Below, piece after piece: positions 5,765 through 6,051 of a stretch of DNA of 6,051 nucleotides. Each line of letters starts with the position of its first letter. Within the stretch, counting starts at the first letter, position 1. The DNA is from Treponema sp. (GTDB taxonomy: Bacteria > Spirochaetota > Spirochaetia > Treponematales > Breznakiellaceae), in contig WQXC01000097.1 of the NCBI GenBank assembly GCA_009785045.1, forward strand, positions 1 through 6,051, read 5' to 3'. The position numbers were made by a program, and so were the translations under genes. The notes beneath the pieces are model-generated. The model was given only the letters and a program-made list of their open reading frames with translations, was not told the origin of the DNA and did no database searches.

Positions 5765-5780
5765 ATATTACTTGTAATAT
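5765..5780. promoter_or_regulatory. 16-bp perfect palindrome over the -35 region
   Basis: ATATTAC-TT-GTAATAT is an exact inverted repeat just after the 5022-5762 stop. Its right arm contains the candidate -35 TTGTAA (5772-5777). It could be an operator or a weak AT-rich terminator hairpin; the absence of a T-run argues against an intrinsic terminator. Confidence 0.45.
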
Positions 5781-5800
5781 TCACCCTATCATGATAAAAT
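5772..5800 (+). promoter_or_regulatory. Candidate promoter of the lipoprotein gene
   Basis: TTGTAA (5772-5777), a 17-nt spacer and TAAAAT (5795-5800). The predicted start is around 5806-5808, at the ATG itself, so the message could be leaderless. A second -10, TATAAT (5804-5809), would place the start near 5816 and make the poly-G tract part of an early 5' UTR instead. The palindrome TATCATGATA (5787-5796) overlaps the spacer and -10. Confidence 0.5.
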
Positions 5801-5807
5801 ACTTATA

Positions 5808-5888
5808 ATGAGTAATATAACCAACCAAAGAGAAGGGGGGGGGGGGGGCAACAAACGTCAGCACAGCATAGCCGTGCGGATGGATTAA
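5808..5888 (+). other. Possible 5' end of the lipoprotein gene, out of frame in this sequence
   Basis: From ATG 5808 the frame reads MSNITNQRE, then glycines from the G-run, then NKRQHS... to TAA at 5886-5888, only 26 codons. With 12 or 15 Gs instead of 14 the same ATG would enter the frame that stays open through 5960 to the end of the window and encodes the lipoprotein signal peptide. With 13 Gs it would stop at a TAG about seven codons after the tract. No Shine-Dalgarno precedes the ATG. This is either the true, phase-OFF start or chance. Confidence 0.45.
5835..5848 (+). repeat. Poly-G tract of 14, candidate phase-variation switch
   Basis: Fourteen uninterrupted Gs, preceded by AGAGAA and followed by CAACAAACG. 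Tracts of this length slip readily during replication. In T. pallidum similar poly-G tracts near promoters or inside coding regions vary in length and switch surface-protein genes. Here it lies between an ATG and a lipoprotein frame. The exact count in an assembly may be uncertain. Confidence 0.9.
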
Positions 5889-5937
5889 TTCCAAACGTTG
5901 TAGCACCAAAAAAAGTAACTAAGATTCACATAAGTAA

Positions 5938-5955
5938 GGATACCTTTAGGTATCC
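5938..5955 (+). promoter_or_regulatory. Hairpin just upstream of the GTG start
   Basis: GGATACC (5938-5944) and GGTATCC (5949-5955) form a perfect 7-bp stem with a TTTA loop, ending 4 nt before GTG 5960. The only weak Shine-Dalgarno candidates (AGGA near 5937-5940 and AGG 5948-5950) are inside it, so it could restrain initiation at the GTG. It is also within the frame that would be coding if translation begins upstream. Confidence 0.4.
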
Positions 5956-5959
5956 GTCA

Positions 5960-6051
5960 GTGCGCACAGCTTATACATTCATAGCGGTCTGCCTATTTGC
6001 GTTATCTGCATGCGAACTTTTTTATCCAACTGATCCCGATATGCTTGCTAA
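5960..6051 (+). CDS. Putative lipoprotein, N-terminal part (partial, possibly phase-variable)
   Basis: The gene runs off the right edge. From GTG 5960 the product begins with a compact lipoprotein signal: a short basic start (VRTAY), hydrophobic TFIAVCLFALSA, then Cys at residue 18 (codon 6011-6013) in lipobox LSAC, followed by ELFYPTDPDMLA. The Cys would be lipidated and the mature protein anchored in a membrane or at the cell surface. GTG 5960 is the only ATG/GTG/TTG in this frame between the stop at 5813 and the signal peptide, but its Shine-Dalgarno is poor and hidden in a hairpin. The frame is open upstream through the G-tract (reading ...PKKVTKIHISKDTFRYPSV), so the true start may be ATG 5808 with a different G count. 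That would give an N-terminal extension of about 50 residues before the signal peptide. The family is not recognised from the visible residues. Confidence 0.6.
   Translation, partial: MRTAYTFIAVCLFALSACELFYPTDPDMLA

Overview
The window looks like a chromosomal segment from a Treponema-like spirochaete. The grounds are the protein set (a bactofilin, a periplasmic TPR protein, an outer-membrane-type protein, PPDK, a short Pta), the AT-leaning base composition, and a 14-G homopolymer next to a lipoprotein gene, a habit well known in Treponema pallidum. The genus is an inference from reading; no database search was run.

Layout. Positions 2-124 hold the C-terminal tail of pyruvate phosphate dikinase on +, followed by a hairpin/T-tract terminator. 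Positions 125-498 are a convergent intergenic region unusually rich in RNA-like structure: a + terminator (146-178), a 108-nt element closed by a perfect 14-bp stem (203-310), a minus-strand terminator (333-362), and three back-to-back long hairpins (379-499) in which every non-Watson-Crick pair is G-U when read on +. Two minus-strand genes follow: a lysine/alanine-repeat, histone H1-like protein fused to an unrecognised C-terminal domain (499-1452), with its own promoter, and phosphate acetyltransferase (1532-2527).

From 2576 rightwards everything is on +. A divergent promoter pair sharing a palindromic -35 element drives pta to the left and, to the right, an apparent four-gene operon: bactofilin (TTG start), a secreted TPR protein (ATGA overlap), the tRNA methylthiotransferase mtaB, and a secreted beta-rich, probably outer-membrane protein. 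After that operon come a candidate promoter flanked by two palindromes, an ATG with no Shine-Dalgarno, 14 consecutive Gs, and an open frame leading into a lipoprotein signal peptide with lipobox LSAC that runs off the window end.

How it fits together. Pta and PPDK belong to central carbon and acetate metabolism. The four-gene operon joins cell-envelope and cytoskeletal proteins to a tRNA modification enzyme. The most notable signal is at the right edge: the upstream ATG and the lipoprotein frame are out of register with 14 Gs but in register with 12 or 15, which is what a phase-variable lipoprotein caught in the OFF state would look like. The second is the linker-free array of G-U-tolerant hairpins at 379-499.
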